From Stieleria magnilauensis (GTDB lineage: Bacteria; Planctomycetota; Planctomycetia; Pirellulales; Pirellulaceae): a DNA stretch of 64,000 nt. Below are positions 9,336 to 18,121 of the stretch, one piece after another. The number at the start of each line of letters is the position of its first letter. Within the stretch, counting starts at the first letter, position 1. The translations under genes were made by a program, and so were the position numbers. Below the pieces are notes generated by a model. That model was given only the letters and a program-made list of their open reading frames with translations. It searched no databases and was not told the DNA's origin. Location: the NCBI GenBank assembly GCA_007753675.1, contig CP036432.1, positions 5,554,394 through 5,618,393 of the forward strand, given 5' to 3'.

Positions 9336-10609
9336 CGAGAACGGTTGAGCCACTGGGTCAGAATGCCGCCGGATCGTTTTCGCGACGGTGGGGCGGCTTG
9401 ACGGGACGAAGTGACGCCGGCGGAAGGTTCACCGACGGAAAGATCACTGGCCGACGGTTTACTGGCCGACGGTTTACTGGCCGACGGTTCACTGGCCGCA
9501 CGCTCGCTGGGCAGCCGTGTCGAAACGGATTTGTTCTGTGACGACGTGCGACCGGACGTCAACCTTCTGGACCAGCCGACGAATTTTTCGGCCAACGAGG
9601 GCTTGGGACTGCTGGCATCCAGTTCCGGTTCTGACGGTTCAGGTTGTGGTGAACTGGCCGCCATCAGTTCCTCCACCTCCAACGCCACTCGGCCGTCGCT
9701 GTTCACGCGGTCCTTCATCGCGACCTCCATTGCGGCCGCACCTGCCCGTGGCGTGACGCCTTGACCGAGCACTTCCAATGACCTTGCGATCGCATCGGCC
9801 TCGGCCGAGCTCGTCGGCGACGGCAAGGCCGGCACGGCGTCGCCCACCGGGTTGGACGTGTCTTCGATCAAGTGACCGCTGTCGATCGCCCCGAATTGTT
9901 CGCGGAACGAACTGGTCATGCCCGGCGTGTGGAGTCCGAGGGGTTGTCCCTGCGGAAGCACCAGGTCGGTGGAAAAACGGCCCAGCGGCGGATAGTCCAT
10001 CGCGTGTCCCGACGTCGAAGGCGGATCCAGATGCGAGCCGATTTGATCGATCGCCAAGCTGCCGAATCCGCTATTGATCGCGGTTCCCAGCAGCGCCGGT
10101 TCTGGATTGGCCTGGACCGACAGAACATCCACTGCGGCATCCAACTCGGCGACCGGCCGGGCTGGCAGGGCGTTCTGGCTATCGACAACCGCTTCGTCGG
10201 CCGAGGACTGCGAATCGGTCGTCGGCATCACCAACGGATAATCTTCGACTCGGAAGCGACGAAGTTTGGGTGGCGCGTCGACGACCAACGGATTGGTCAA
10301 AGGCTCGCCACGGCCGGCATCCAGACGCAGAGGATGAGTTTGCGGATTGCGGGTTCGCTGCACAATCGCAGCCGATCGGGCAACGGGAAGTTTGTCGGTT
10401 ATACCGGTCGTCCCGGTCTCGCCCAGTTCGGCAAAACGAGACGTGTCCTCGCCATCCTCAACGGGGACGGGGGCGACACGAATCGGAGACGTCGTTCGGA
10501 TCAACTTCGGTAGCTCGCTCCCGTCTGCCGGCACCACACCGGTGGAAAGCACACACAGAGCCGCGGCAAGTTTTGCGACCGATTTGCCGCGACGATTGCT
10601 GATTGACAT
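9332..10609 (-). CDS. Exported proline/serine-rich hypothetical protein
   Basis: I do not recognise this family. The 425-residue product starts with a probable signal peptide (MSISNRRGKSVAKLAAALCV, then a possible cleavage near SELPK) and is otherwise low in complexity and probably disordered. Near the C-terminus (DNA 9430-9500) are near-perfect repeats of a five-residue unit, SKPSA, followed by a basic tail SRKRSGGILTQWLNRSR. The upstream open frame reaches 10702, but the ATG at 10609 gives the signal peptide. The last four bases overlap the convergent isomerase gene. No catalytic motif is visible; a surface or envelope-associated role is a guess. Confidence 0.7.
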   Translation of the reverse strand: MSISNRRGKSVAKLAAALCVLSTGVVPADGSELPKLIRTTSPIRVAPVPVEDGEDTSRFAELGETGTTGITDKLPVARSAAIVQRTRNPQTHPLRLDAGRGEPLTNPLVVDAPPKLRRFRVEDYPLVMPTTDSQSSADEAVVDSQNALPARPVAELDAAVDVLSVQANPEPALLGTAINSGFGSLAIDQIGSHLDPPSTSGHAMDYPPLGRFSTDLVLPQGQPLGLHTPGMTSSFREQFGAIDSGHLIEDTSNPVGDAVPALPSPTSSAEADAIARSLEVLGQGVTPRAGAAAMEVAMKDRVNSDGRVALEVEELMAASSPQPEPSEPELDASSPKPSLAEKFVGWSRRLTSGRTSSQNKSVSTRLPSERAASEPSASKPSASKPSASDLSVGEPSAGVTSSRQAAPPSRKRSGGILTQWLNRSR

Positions 10610-10872
10610 CTCACGCTTCCTTGCTTGACTGCCGACGAGCGAACCATCCTTGGATCGCCCATTGCTGCTCCATTGGCTTCGACGAGTCACCACCACGAGC
10701 AAGAATCGAACCGGCGCATGCCCGGCAAAATCGAAACCCCACCGCCGTCCAACACCGTCAACCGGTTAGACACGGACGAACACTCGATTCGGACCAATAC
10801 GACGTTCCCGAACATCCGTCACGACCGGAGTGCGAACAATTCACCCCCATGCTCAACATTCGCCTTTGTCGT

Positions 10873-12921
10873 TCAAAACGCCCCACCCTCGGCATCGCTG
10901 GGCATCCGCCAGTCACCGCGGGGCGAAAGACTGACCGAACCGACTTTGGGACCATCGGGCACACAATTGCGTTTGAATTGATTGCGAAAGAATCGCGTGA
11001 TGAACTGCTCGAGCGTTGCCGCGATGGTCACCGAATCATACGGCTGATCGAACGTCGCTTGGGAGGCGAGATAGAGGATCTTGTCGCGTGTGAAACCGTT
11101 GCGGACGAAGTGGTACAGGAAAAAATCATGCAGCTCGTAAGCGCCGATGGAGCTTTCGGTGTTCTGCCGAATGGTGCCGTCACTGGCCGGCGGCAACAAT
11201 TCCGGCGAGATCGGCGTCTCGGCGATCCGGTGCAGCAAGGCACTGAGTTGACCCTCGAAGTAGTGATCCGCGGCGTAGCGGACCAAGAATCGGACCAGCG
11301 TTTTGGGGATCGAAGTGTTGACGTTGTACATCGACATGTGATCGGCATTGTAGGTCGCCCATCCGAGCGCCTGTTCGCTCATGTCGCCGGTGCCGAGCAC
11401 AAACCCGCGGTTCATCAACAACATCGTGCGGAGCCGCGCCTGCACATTTTCGAAGGTCAAATCGGCAGCGTCGTCGGGCAACTGATTCAGTTGACGTTGT
11501 AGTGATGCAACGGTCGTGTTCGCGTCGATCTCCAGCCCCAGCGGTCGGTGGCCGAGCGAGTGAAAGGTGTCCAAACAGAGTTGCCGAATGTCGATGCAAT
11601 CGCCGGTCACCCCGGTCGATTCGATCAGCCGATCGGCACTGGTTCGGGTGTGATCGGTGGTGCCGAAACCCGGCATCGTGATCGCATGAATCGATTTCCG
11701 TGGCCAACCGGCGGCATCGACCGCCTTGAGCGCAACCAACAGTGCCAGGGTGCTGTCCAATCCGCCGGAAATGCCGATCGCCAACGGCGTCGACGTTGGC
11801 AGACACGACAGTCGCTTGATCAGACCGGCCGATTGGATCGCAAAGATTTCGCCGCAACGTTCGGCCAATTCATCTTCTTCGGACGGCACAAAGGGATGGG
11901 CATCGACATAGCGAAGCAGTTTCTCTGGCGCCGCTTGCTTTGCAGCGTCCTTTTGCTTCGCAGTGTCCTTGACCAGCTCGATCGTTCGATACTCCTGTTT
12001 CATTTGATCCGCGACATCATCAAACGATCCGACCACGCGTCGGTCATGGGCCAGTCGCTGTAGATCGATGTCACAGGTGACGGACATCTCAGCGACCCAT
12101 TCGGGCGACCGGCCGTCTCCGATCCGCCGCGACTGGCCGATCAGCGAACCGTTTTCGGCGACCAGACAGTGCCCGCCGAAGACCAGGTCGGACGTCGACT
12201 CGCCCGGTCCGGAGGAAACATACGCATAAGCGGCGATACAACGACCCGATTGCGACTTGACCAAGTCACGACGCCACGCGGCCTTGCCGATCGTTTCGTT
12301 GCTGGCCGAAAGATTGACCAACACGTTGGCTCCGGCGACCGACGCATGGCTGCTCGGTGGAATCGGCGTCCAAAGGTCTTCGCAAATCTCGATCGCAATG
12401 ACGGCTTCGCCCTGGCGGAACAACAGGTCCGTTCCGAACGGAATTTCCTTTCCCGCGAGGGCGACCGTTGCGGGGTCGGCCGGTCCGGAGGGTCGGAAAT
12501 GCCGCCCCTCGTAGAACTCGCGGTAGGTCGGCAAAAACGATTTCGGCACGACGCCGGCGACCGTCCCGCCGCAGACGACTGCGGCAACGTTCATCAGTGA
12601 ATCCCCGACCACCAGCGGCAATCCGACGATCACCGCGCCGCGTCGGCCCCGAGTCGACTCGGCGATCCGCATCAACCCCTCCGCCGCGCCGACCAGCAGT
12701 GCATCGCTGCCAAACAGGTCACCGCATGTATAGCCCGTCAGTGCCAGTTCGGGCAGCACGGTCAAATCGGCCTCGACGTTTCCGATCGAATTCAAAATCG
12801 CTTCGGCGTTGGCCGCCGGATCAGCGATGACGGTCTGCGGGGCAACCGCGTGGATGCGAAAAATTCCGTGCTGAAACAATGCAGTCGTTCTGGGGGTAAG
12901 GGGGAGTGTCGCGGAAATCAC
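10873..12921 (-). CDS. nadE: Glutamine-dependent NAD+ synthetase
   Basis: A 682-residue two-domain enzyme that amidates deamido-NAD to NAD+ using ammonia from glutamine, the last step of NAD biosynthesis. The N-terminal nitrilase-type glutaminase has the expected triad: E58 (VLPELALTGY), K127 (VVPKSFLPTY) and C180 (IAIEICEDLW). The C-terminal synthetase has the ATP P-loop GISGGLDSTLALLV and ends with the family signature FKRNCVPDGPKVG...SPRGDWRMPSD. Length is typical of the long NadE form. A 263-base stretch without a gene separates it from the next gene on the same strand. Confidence 0.97.
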   Translation of the reverse strand: MISATLPLTPRTTALFQHGIFRIHAVAPQTVIADPAANAEAILNSIGNVEADLTVLPELALTGYTCGDLFGSDALLVGAAEGLMRIAESTRGRRGAVIVGLPLVVGDSLMNVAAVVCGGTVAGVVPKSFLPTYREFYEGRHFRPSGPADPATVALAGKEIPFGTDLLFRQGEAVIAIEICEDLWTPIPPSSHASVAGANVLVNLSASNETIGKAAWRRDLVKSQSGRCIAAYAYVSSGPGESTSDLVFGGHCLVAENGSLIGQSRRIGDGRSPEWVAEMSVTCDIDLQRLAHDRRVVGSFDDVADQMKQEYRTIELVKDTAKQKDAAKQAAPEKLLRYVDAHPFVPSEEDELAERCGEIFAIQSAGLIKRLSCLPTSTPLAIGISGGLDSTLALLVALKAVDAAGWPRKSIHAITMPGFGTTDHTRTSADRLIESTGVTGDCIDIRQLCLDTFHSLGHRPLGLEIDANTTVASLQRQLNQLPDDAADLTFENVQARLRTMLLMNRGFVLGTGDMSEQALGWATYNADHMSMYNVNTSIPKTLVRFLVRYAADHYFEGQLSALLHRIAETPISPELLPPASDGTIRQNTESSIGAYELHDFFLYHFVRNGFTRDKILYLASQATFDQPYDSVTIAATLEQFITRFFRNQFKRNCVPDGPKVGSVSLSPRGDWRMPSDAEGGAF

Positions 12922-13077
12922 AGGATCAAAACGAGAATTTCACGCAACGTTTTGACCGCTCGGCCCATTGTAACCTGCACCGGTCCGACCGCACTCCCGG
13001 CGAAACCCCCGATCTGCTGGACCGGATTATTCGCGGTCTCTGGACAGTCCCCCCGCCACCTCTGCCGGCTTGCGCCC

Positions 13078-13083
13078 TATAAT
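13078..13083 (+). promoter_or_regulatory. Possible -10 element for the nickel superoxide dismutase gene
   Basis: A perfect TATAAT hexamer lies 107 bases before the chosen start of the NiSOD gene. No good -35 hexamer is found at the normal spacing, so this is a weak call resting on the hexamer and its position alone. Confidence 0.3.
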
Positions 13084-13189
13084 CTGAACCCGCTTCGCTT
13101 CGACGCCGGCGCTCTGAACGCGGACCGGCGACGCAGCGAACGATCTGTGTCTACCTGTTTGAATAAACGACTTGATGAGAGAGAACGAC

Positions 13190-13651
13190 ATGACCCGAAT
13201 TTTGACCGCTGCATTTGCACTGATGATCACCGCGTCGATCGCCATGGCCCACTGCCAGGTTCCCTGCGGCATTTACGGAGACCAATTGCGGTTTGAACAA
13301 ATGCTCGAAGATGAGCACACCATTTCGAAGGCTCAGCTGCAGATCAACGAGATCGCCGATGGCGAGATGTCGGCCCAATCGATCAACCAAGCCGGACGCT
13401 GGGTCACGACCAAAGAAGAGCATGCGACGAAGATTCAAGACACGATCTCGGCGTACTTCTTGGCCCAACGGATCAAACCGGACAGCGAAGGTTACACCAA
13501 GAAACTGACCGCCGCCCACGCTGTTATCATCGCTGCGATGAAGTGCAAGCAGTCGGCGGATCCGGAAACCGCCAAGGTGCTCGAAAAAGCGATCTTCGAT
13601 CTGTACCGCGCGTACGAAGGCAAAGAGCCCGCCTTCGATCACTCGCACTAG
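13190..13651 (+). CDS. sodN: Nickel superoxide dismutase with cleavable export signal
   Basis: A 153-residue NiSOD, which dismutates superoxide at a Ni(II/III) centre. The nickel hook HCQVPCGIY sits at residues 21-29, matching the canonical H1-C2-(x)3-C6-(x)2-Y9. It is directly preceded by MTRILTAAFALMITASIAMA, a Sec-type signal peptide ending in the signal peptidase I motif A-M-A, so ordinary cleavage would expose His1, the N-terminal ligand the metal site needs. That implies a non-cytoplasmic enzyme. The ATG at 13190 has GAGAG a few bases upstream; a TTG at 13172 and an ATG at 13175 are in frame but less likely. No sodX-type maturation peptidase or nickel transporter gene lies nearby. The stop is followed two bases later by a hairpin repeat. 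Confidence 0.93.
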   Translation: MTRILTAAFALMITASIAMAHCQVPCGIYGDQLRFEQMLEDEHTISKAQLQINEIADGEMSAQSINQAGRWVTTKEEHATKIQDTISAYFLAQRIKPDSEGYTKKLTAAHAVIIAAMKCKQSADPETAKVLEKAIFDLYRAYEGKEPAFDHSH

Positions 13652-13653
13652 TA

Positions 13654-13798
13654 GTCTACCGCAGCTCAATTATCGGGTAGTGGACGAGGCGACTATCGGG
13701 TAGTGGACGAGGCGACGAGTCCTCGGTAGTCGGCATCTTGGCAAGGACTCGTCGCCTCGTCCACTACCGCCTACCCGAAAACCAAGGTGCGGCGGAAT
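13654..13798 (+). repeat. MITE-like hairpin repeat, copy 1 (family B)
   Basis: A structured element begins two bases after the NiSOD stop. Perfect 24-base inverted arms lie at 13700-13723 and 13744-13767 around a 20-base loop. A second copy lies at 53687-53808 in the opposite orientation: the 31-base outer flank (13768-13798) is identical there and the 24-base outer flank matches 22/24. In this copy the 23 bases at 13672-13694 are tandemly duplicated. Given its position it may also act as a transcription terminator. Confidence 0.85.
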
Positions 13799-13882
13799 AC
13801 GAGTCGCACCCAGTCGACGCCGTCACGGTAGGGCACGCTGTGCGTGCCGAATGTTGATGCACCGCATCACCGACAACGGTTT

Positions 13883-13960
13883 GTTAGCGGCAGGGCGCAA
13901 GCCCTCCGGTCTCTGACCGCGTTTCAACGCCGATACCGGACGGCTCGCGGCGTTCCGCTT
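13883..13960 (+). repeat. Dispersed palindromic repeat, family A
   Basis: The element starts GTTAGCGGCAGGGCGCAAGC and ends with CGGACGGCTCGCGGCGTTCC; the two halves pair imperfectly. Other copies lie at 23379-23447, 37441-37491 and 45574-45725. The remainder of 13652-14005 holds no gene that I can support. Confidence 0.8.
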
Positions 13961-14005
13961 GCGCCGGTGCCGAATGCGTTGCACCGCATCACCGGCATGT
14001 TCGCC

Positions 14006-15313
14006 TTATGCCAACACCGCCCCGACTGGTTCGCCTTCGCTGATTCTCAGCGGGCGTCCGATCGGGGTTTGGCGTTCTTCGTGATAGGGCACGCCCAGCG
14101 TCGACAGGATCGTCGCGTGCAAGTCACCGATCGTGATCGGATTTCCAACGTCGGCCAACGGCTTGTCGGGATCCAGCTTGGGATCGGCCGCCGTCGCTCC
14201 GAGTACGCCTCCCTTGCGAATACCGCATCCGGCCAAGAAGGTTGAAAATCCGTGCGGCCAGTGGTCACGCCCCTCGGCCGGATTGATTTGCGGCGTGCGA
14301 CCAAATTCGCCGCCGCACACGACGAGCGTGGTTTCCAACAAGTCCTGCTCGACGAGCCGGTCCAAGAGCGCCGCCAGGGCTGCGTCCAGGATTTCGCAGC
14401 GGGCCGATTGCAAGGAGTGATTGGTGATGTGGGAATCCCACCCGCCCAGCGTGACTTCGACACAACGCACCCCGGCGCCGATCAAACGCGTCGCAGCCAG
14501 ACAGCCCCGTCCGAACGGTGTTTGGCCGAATTGCTCGAGCGTCTCCTTGGATTCGTTGGAAACATCGAACGCGCTGACCTGCTCGCTGGACATCATCCGT
14601 AACGCCGCATCGGTGGACGACTGGTGCAGGGTTCGGTTCTGGTCCAAGTCGCGCAACCGCTGCTGACGGAAGCGGCCTTCGAGCCACTGCAGATCTTTCA
14701 TTCTGCGATCGAACCGATCTTCGGCGATCGGCGATTTCAGATCCGGGACCGGGTTCTGCGGATCACCGATTTTGAACGCGTCATAAACCGGTCCCAGGTA
14801 ACCGCCGCGTGCCGGAGCGTTTTGCGGCAGAATCGAGATGTGTCGCGGGATGTCTAACTGTTCGGGAAATTCGTGACACAGGATCGAACCGATCGACGGA
14901 TGCACCAGCGTCGGATCAGGGCGATACCCGCTCTTGATGTTGTAAATCGCCCGTTGATGATCGCCTTCCTTGCTCGTCACACTTCGGATCAGCGACCCCA
15001 AATGCATCTTCTCGGCCACGCGTGGCAACGTGTCGGCGATCTGCAGGTCCGGCACGCTGGTCGGGATCGCTTTAACTTCGCCGCCGATAGCCGATCCCGG
15101 GTGCGGGTCAAACGTCTCCAATTGACTGGGGCCACCCTCGAGCCACAACAGGATCACGTTCTTGGGCCGCGACGTCTCGGTCGCACCGACCGCGTCGGCC
15201 CAGGCGAGTTGATGGGCGATGGTCGAAAGCATCGCCCCGCCGGCACCGGCCCCCAACAGCGTGCGCCGAGACAGATGGGCATGCGGGTCGCAAAGCAGAT
15301 CGTGATGGGACAT
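14006..15313 (-). CDS. DUF1501 domain protein with Tat-like signal
   Basis: The 435-residue product carries a twin-arginine motif HLSRRTLLGAGAGGAML near the N-terminus, followed by DUF1501 blocks: LLWLEGGPSQLETFDPHPG, a [11 protein letters not shown] motif and the DHWPHGFSTFLAGCGIRKG region. The frame is open from 15412, but the ATG at 15313 gives a compact Tat signal. It lies 56 bases downstream of a DUF1549/1553 gene, forming the second such pair in the window. It is more divergent from the DUF1501 proteins at 2908 and 53944 than those two are from each other. Function is unknown. Confidence 0.9.
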   Translation of the reverse strand: MSHHDLLCDPHAHLSRRTLLGAGAGGAMLSTIAHQLAWADAVGATETSRPKNVILLWLEGGPSQLETFDPHPGSAIGGEVKAIPTSVPDLQIADTLPRVAEKMHLGSLIRSVTSKEGDHQRAIYNIKSGYRPDPTLVHPSIGSILCHEFPEQLDIPRHISILPQNAPARGGYLGPVYDAFKIGDPQNPVPDLKSPIAEDRFDRRMKDLQWLEGRFRQQRLRDLDQNRTLHQSSTDAALRMMSSEQVSAFDVSNESKETLEQFGQTPFGRGCLAATRLIGAGVRCVEVTLGGWDSHITNHSLQSARCEILDAALAALLDRLVEQDLLETTLVVCGGEFGRTPQINPAEGRDHWPHGFSTFLAGCGIRKGGVLGATAADPKLDPDKPLADVGNPITIGDLHATILSTLGVPYHEERQTPIGRPLRISEGEPVGAVLA

Positions 15314-15369
15314 GGGATCGGGCCGTGAGACGGAATGGAATGGCGGATGGTTATCGCGACGGAATGATG

Positions 15370-17115
15370 CTAATGATTCCACGTGAATTCGGTGCTGTTG
15401 GCGAGCGTCCAATAGAGGTCTTCCAGCGCCTCTGCACGGTCAGAACGCTCGGTCATCTTGTCGATAAAATAGTCACGTTCTTCCGTGCTCGGATAGCGAT
15501 TGAGCAGACACAAATAAATCGTCTCGATCGCCTGCGCGTCGTCACGGGCGAACAGGTTGATGTGCCCGGTCGCGTTCAAGATCGGATTCGGTTGTCCAGC
15601 TTCGCGAAGCATGTTGCCGTTGATCATCAACAGCCGTTGCGGAATGGTGATGCCGTCCTTGGAGAACTCGTTTTCACCCAGATCACCGAAACGTTCCAAA
15701 AAGTCATTGATCGAACCGTATCGGATCAATTGAACCAGCAACGAGGAATCACGATTGATCGCTTTGATCTTCGACGCCTGCACGATCGATCCGGCCACCT
15801 GTTCGGCGCGCAATCGGGTCAAGGGAAACACCGCGTAGCGTTCTTCGTGTTGCGGGGTGACATCGAACGTCGCCCGACTGTCAACGCGAAACGCATCACA
15901 TTGTGCGATGATCCGAATCGTCCGTCGAACATCGCGGTGTTGCACGAAATCGTCCACGATCGGCTCCAACATCGGCGGCAGTGGTTCATCCAGCGGCAAG
16001 TTGTCGACCGCCTCAGTTGCCGAGCGTCCGAACATCAACGCCCAAAACCGGGCGACGGCGGCGCGTGAGAACTGGCGGTTGTCCCGATGCGTCACCCAAG
16101 TCGCCAATCGCGATCGGGCATCCCCTTCCTCGGGCAACAACTCTGCGGCGTAGGGCACCGCCGGCGCCACCTCGACCGTTTCGGATGCATCCAGGTACTG
16201 GTATTCGTAGTCCGCCTCGCCCGTGCGAACCCCTTGCAATCCGTTCGTCTTGGCGCTGCTGTAGAACGCCGCCAACTGGTGAAAGTCTTGCTGTCGACCT
16301 TCGCGAGTCTCGACGGGATCGCCCAAGTTGACGTTGCCCAGAAAGTCGTTGTGACATTGCAGACAATCGATTCGCAATCCCAAAAAGGCGCGGCTGGTCC
16401 GGGCCGCCAAGCGAATCGGATCCGGATTGCCATCGTTGCTGTCGAACGTCACGGTCAAAAAATTCACTTCCGGACGGTCCGTCCAAAGCCCTTCGGCCGT
16501 GATCAAGTCGCTGACAATCTGGTCGTACGGGCGATTGGCAGCCAACTCGTCGGACAACCAGTGACGAAAGCGACGTCTGCGATAAACAATGAACGGGCCT
16601 TCGTCGGCACCGACAATGAACCGTGTCCAACGCTCGGCCCAATAGTCATGGAATCGCGGGTCACGCATCAAATTCGACAGGTGTGTCGATTCACGCTGGT
16701 CTTCGGGCAGACTTTCCAACGCGCGAATTTCTTGCAGCGACACGCCGCTACCGATCAGCGCCAACGACGTTCGGCGACACGAGGTCATCCAATCGGCCGG
16801 CGGGGCACTCTGCAACCCCAACGCGGCAAGTTGTTCGTTGCGTGCCGCGTTGACCGCTGCGACGACGCGATCGATCGATTCGGACTGGGCCGAAACTTCT
16901 CGCGGTGCAGAATCGACATCAGTGGATTCCAGAACAGTCGATTTCGGAAGGCCCGAGGGAGGCGAACCGTCCAAGCGAACGTCGCTGGCCGCTTCAACCT
17001 CGCCACGACGATCGTTGGAGGGTTCAGACAGCCCGGACGCCATGTACCCGAACGCGATCAGCATCAACAGCCCGAACCAGCTCCACTTCGCGACGGAGAC
17101 GAAAAATTGTTTCAT
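15370..17115 (-). CDS. DUF1549/DUF1553 membrane-anchored protein lacking the PSCyt1 domain
   Basis: A 581-residue protein with an N-terminal membrane segment (WFGLLMLIAFGYMASGL), then a linker and DUF1549/DUF1553-like regions. Visible motifs are FHDYWAERWTRFIVG, IDCLQCHND (a single CxxCH), RAAVARFWALMFGRSATEAVDNL, LTRLRAEQVAGSIVQAS and QRLLMINGNMLREA. Unlike the other PSD1 proteins here it has no N-terminal PSCyt1 haem-type domain and is clearly shorter. It precedes the DUF1501 gene at 14006-15313. Role unknown; a separate subfamily of the PSD1/DUF1501 theme is likely. Confidence 0.85.
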   Translation of the reverse strand: MKQFFVSVAKWSWFGLLMLIAFGYMASGLSEPSNDRRGEVEAASDVRLDGSPPSGLPKSTVLESTDVDSAPREVSAQSESIDRVVAAVNAARNEQLAALGLQSAPPADWMTSCRRTSLALIGSGVSLQEIRALESLPEDQRESTHLSNLMRDPRFHDYWAERWTRFIVGADEGPFIVYRRRRFRHWLSDELAANRPYDQIVSDLITAEGLWTDRPEVNFLTVTFDSNDGNPDPIRLAARTSRAFLGLRIDCLQCHNDFLGNVNLGDPVETREGRQQDFHQLAAFYSSAKTNGLQGVRTGEADYEYQYLDASETVEVAPAVPYAAELLPEEGDARSRLATWVTHRDNRQFSRAAVARFWALMFGRSATEAVDNLPLDEPLPPMLEPIVDDFVQHRDVRRTIRIIAQCDAFRVDSRATFDVTPQHEERYAVFPLTRLRAEQVAGSIVQASKIKAINRDSSLLVQLIRYGSINDFLERFGDLGENEFSKDGITIPQRLLMINGNMLREAGQPNPILNATGHINLFARDDAQAIETIYLCLLNRYPSTEERDYFIDKMTERSDRAEALEDLYWTLANSTEFTWNH

Positions 17116-17299
17116 CGGATCATTTTCAGATTAGTTGCGTCGCCGGTTGTCATCGCTGGGTTTGCATCACTGGTACAGTCGCTGGACGCCACGCTATTAT
17201 CCACCAAACGCGGCAGGAACGGTGAGTGATTCTCGTTCCATTCGCCGCCGATGAGCCGATCTTGATGATTGGCGCCGAAAAAAACTTACCGGATTCTTC

Positions 17300-18016
17300 A
17301 TGTCAGACCCTACCGACCCGTTTTTCGAACCCTACGACCGCGACGAGATCGCTTACGGGGACGTGCCTTCGGCTCCCCTGGCCGCCTACCTGGACCAAGT
17401 GGACTGCAGCGGCCAGGCGATCGACCTGGGGGCCGGAGCCGGGCGTGACACCATTGCGTTGGCCAAAGCCGGTTTTCACGTCACGGCCGTCGACCTGAGC
17501 CCGCGGGGTGCCGAGCGGATCCGGCAACGGGCCGAGGCGGCCGGCGTCGGCCCGCGTGTGCAGACCTGTGTGGCGAACGTTTGCGACCACGAAATCCAAC
17601 CCGACGCCTTCGACGCCATCTGCGCGACGACCGTGTTGGATCATGTCCCCGCCGACGATGCCCGGCGGGTTTGGAAACGAATGATGGCCGGTCTCCGCGA
17701 CGGCGGCGTCGTCTACGTCGAAGTCCACACGACCGAAGACCCCGGCTGTGACCGCTGGCCGGGATCACAGAATAATGCCCCCCAAAGCGAAACCGCCGGC
17801 GCGGTGGTCAATTACTTTGCCCCCAATCAGCTCGCCCGTTGGGCCACCGACGAGGCATCTGCACTGAGGATTTTGCGCTACGAGGAACGTTTGGAATGGG
17901 ACTACACGCACGGTCCGGAGCATCTGCACGGCAAGGCGATCCTGCTGGCCGTCAAAGCCGGCGCCCATCCGCCGTGGTACGGCCAACCGGTCGCCTTTCC
18001 GCGACGCGATGCTTAA
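17300..18016 (+). CDS. Class I SAM-dependent methyltransferase
   Basis: A 238-residue Rossmann-fold methyltransferase. Motif I is AIDLGAGAGRDTIALAKAGF at about residues 40-59, followed by VTAVDLSPRGAERI (acidic residue binding the SAM ribose), DAICATTVLDHVP and the post-motif region LRDGGVVYVEVHTTED. It resembles TehB/UbiE-like small-molecule methyltransferases; the substrate cannot be inferred. It is divergent from the DUF1549 gene at 17115, with 184 bases between, and lies 105 bases upstream of the LarA-like gene on the same strand. Confidence 0.88.
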   Translation: MSDPTDPFFEPYDRDEIAYGDVPSAPLAAYLDQVDCSGQAIDLGAGAGRDTIALAKAGFHVTAVDLSPRGAERIRQRAEAAGVGPRVQTCVANVCDHEIQPDAFDAICATTVLDHVPADDARRVWKRMMAGLRDGGVVYVEVHTTEDPGCDRWPGSQNNAPQSETAGAVVNYFAPNQLARWATDEASALRILRYEERLEWDYTHGPEHLHGKAILLAVKAGAHPPWYGQPVAFPRRDA

Positions 18017-18121
18017 GCAACCAGCGGGAGAGCTGTCGAAACCGATGGCACGATCGGCTACCCTTGATCGTTTGACGCAACGTTTACAACCGATCATCCA
18101 GTCTCCGGGTCTGCAATCTCG

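Noticed and set aside
13654..13798. Complete insertion sequence at the hairpin repeats
   Set aside because: Elements are under 150 bases and encode no transposase; at most they are non-autonomous.
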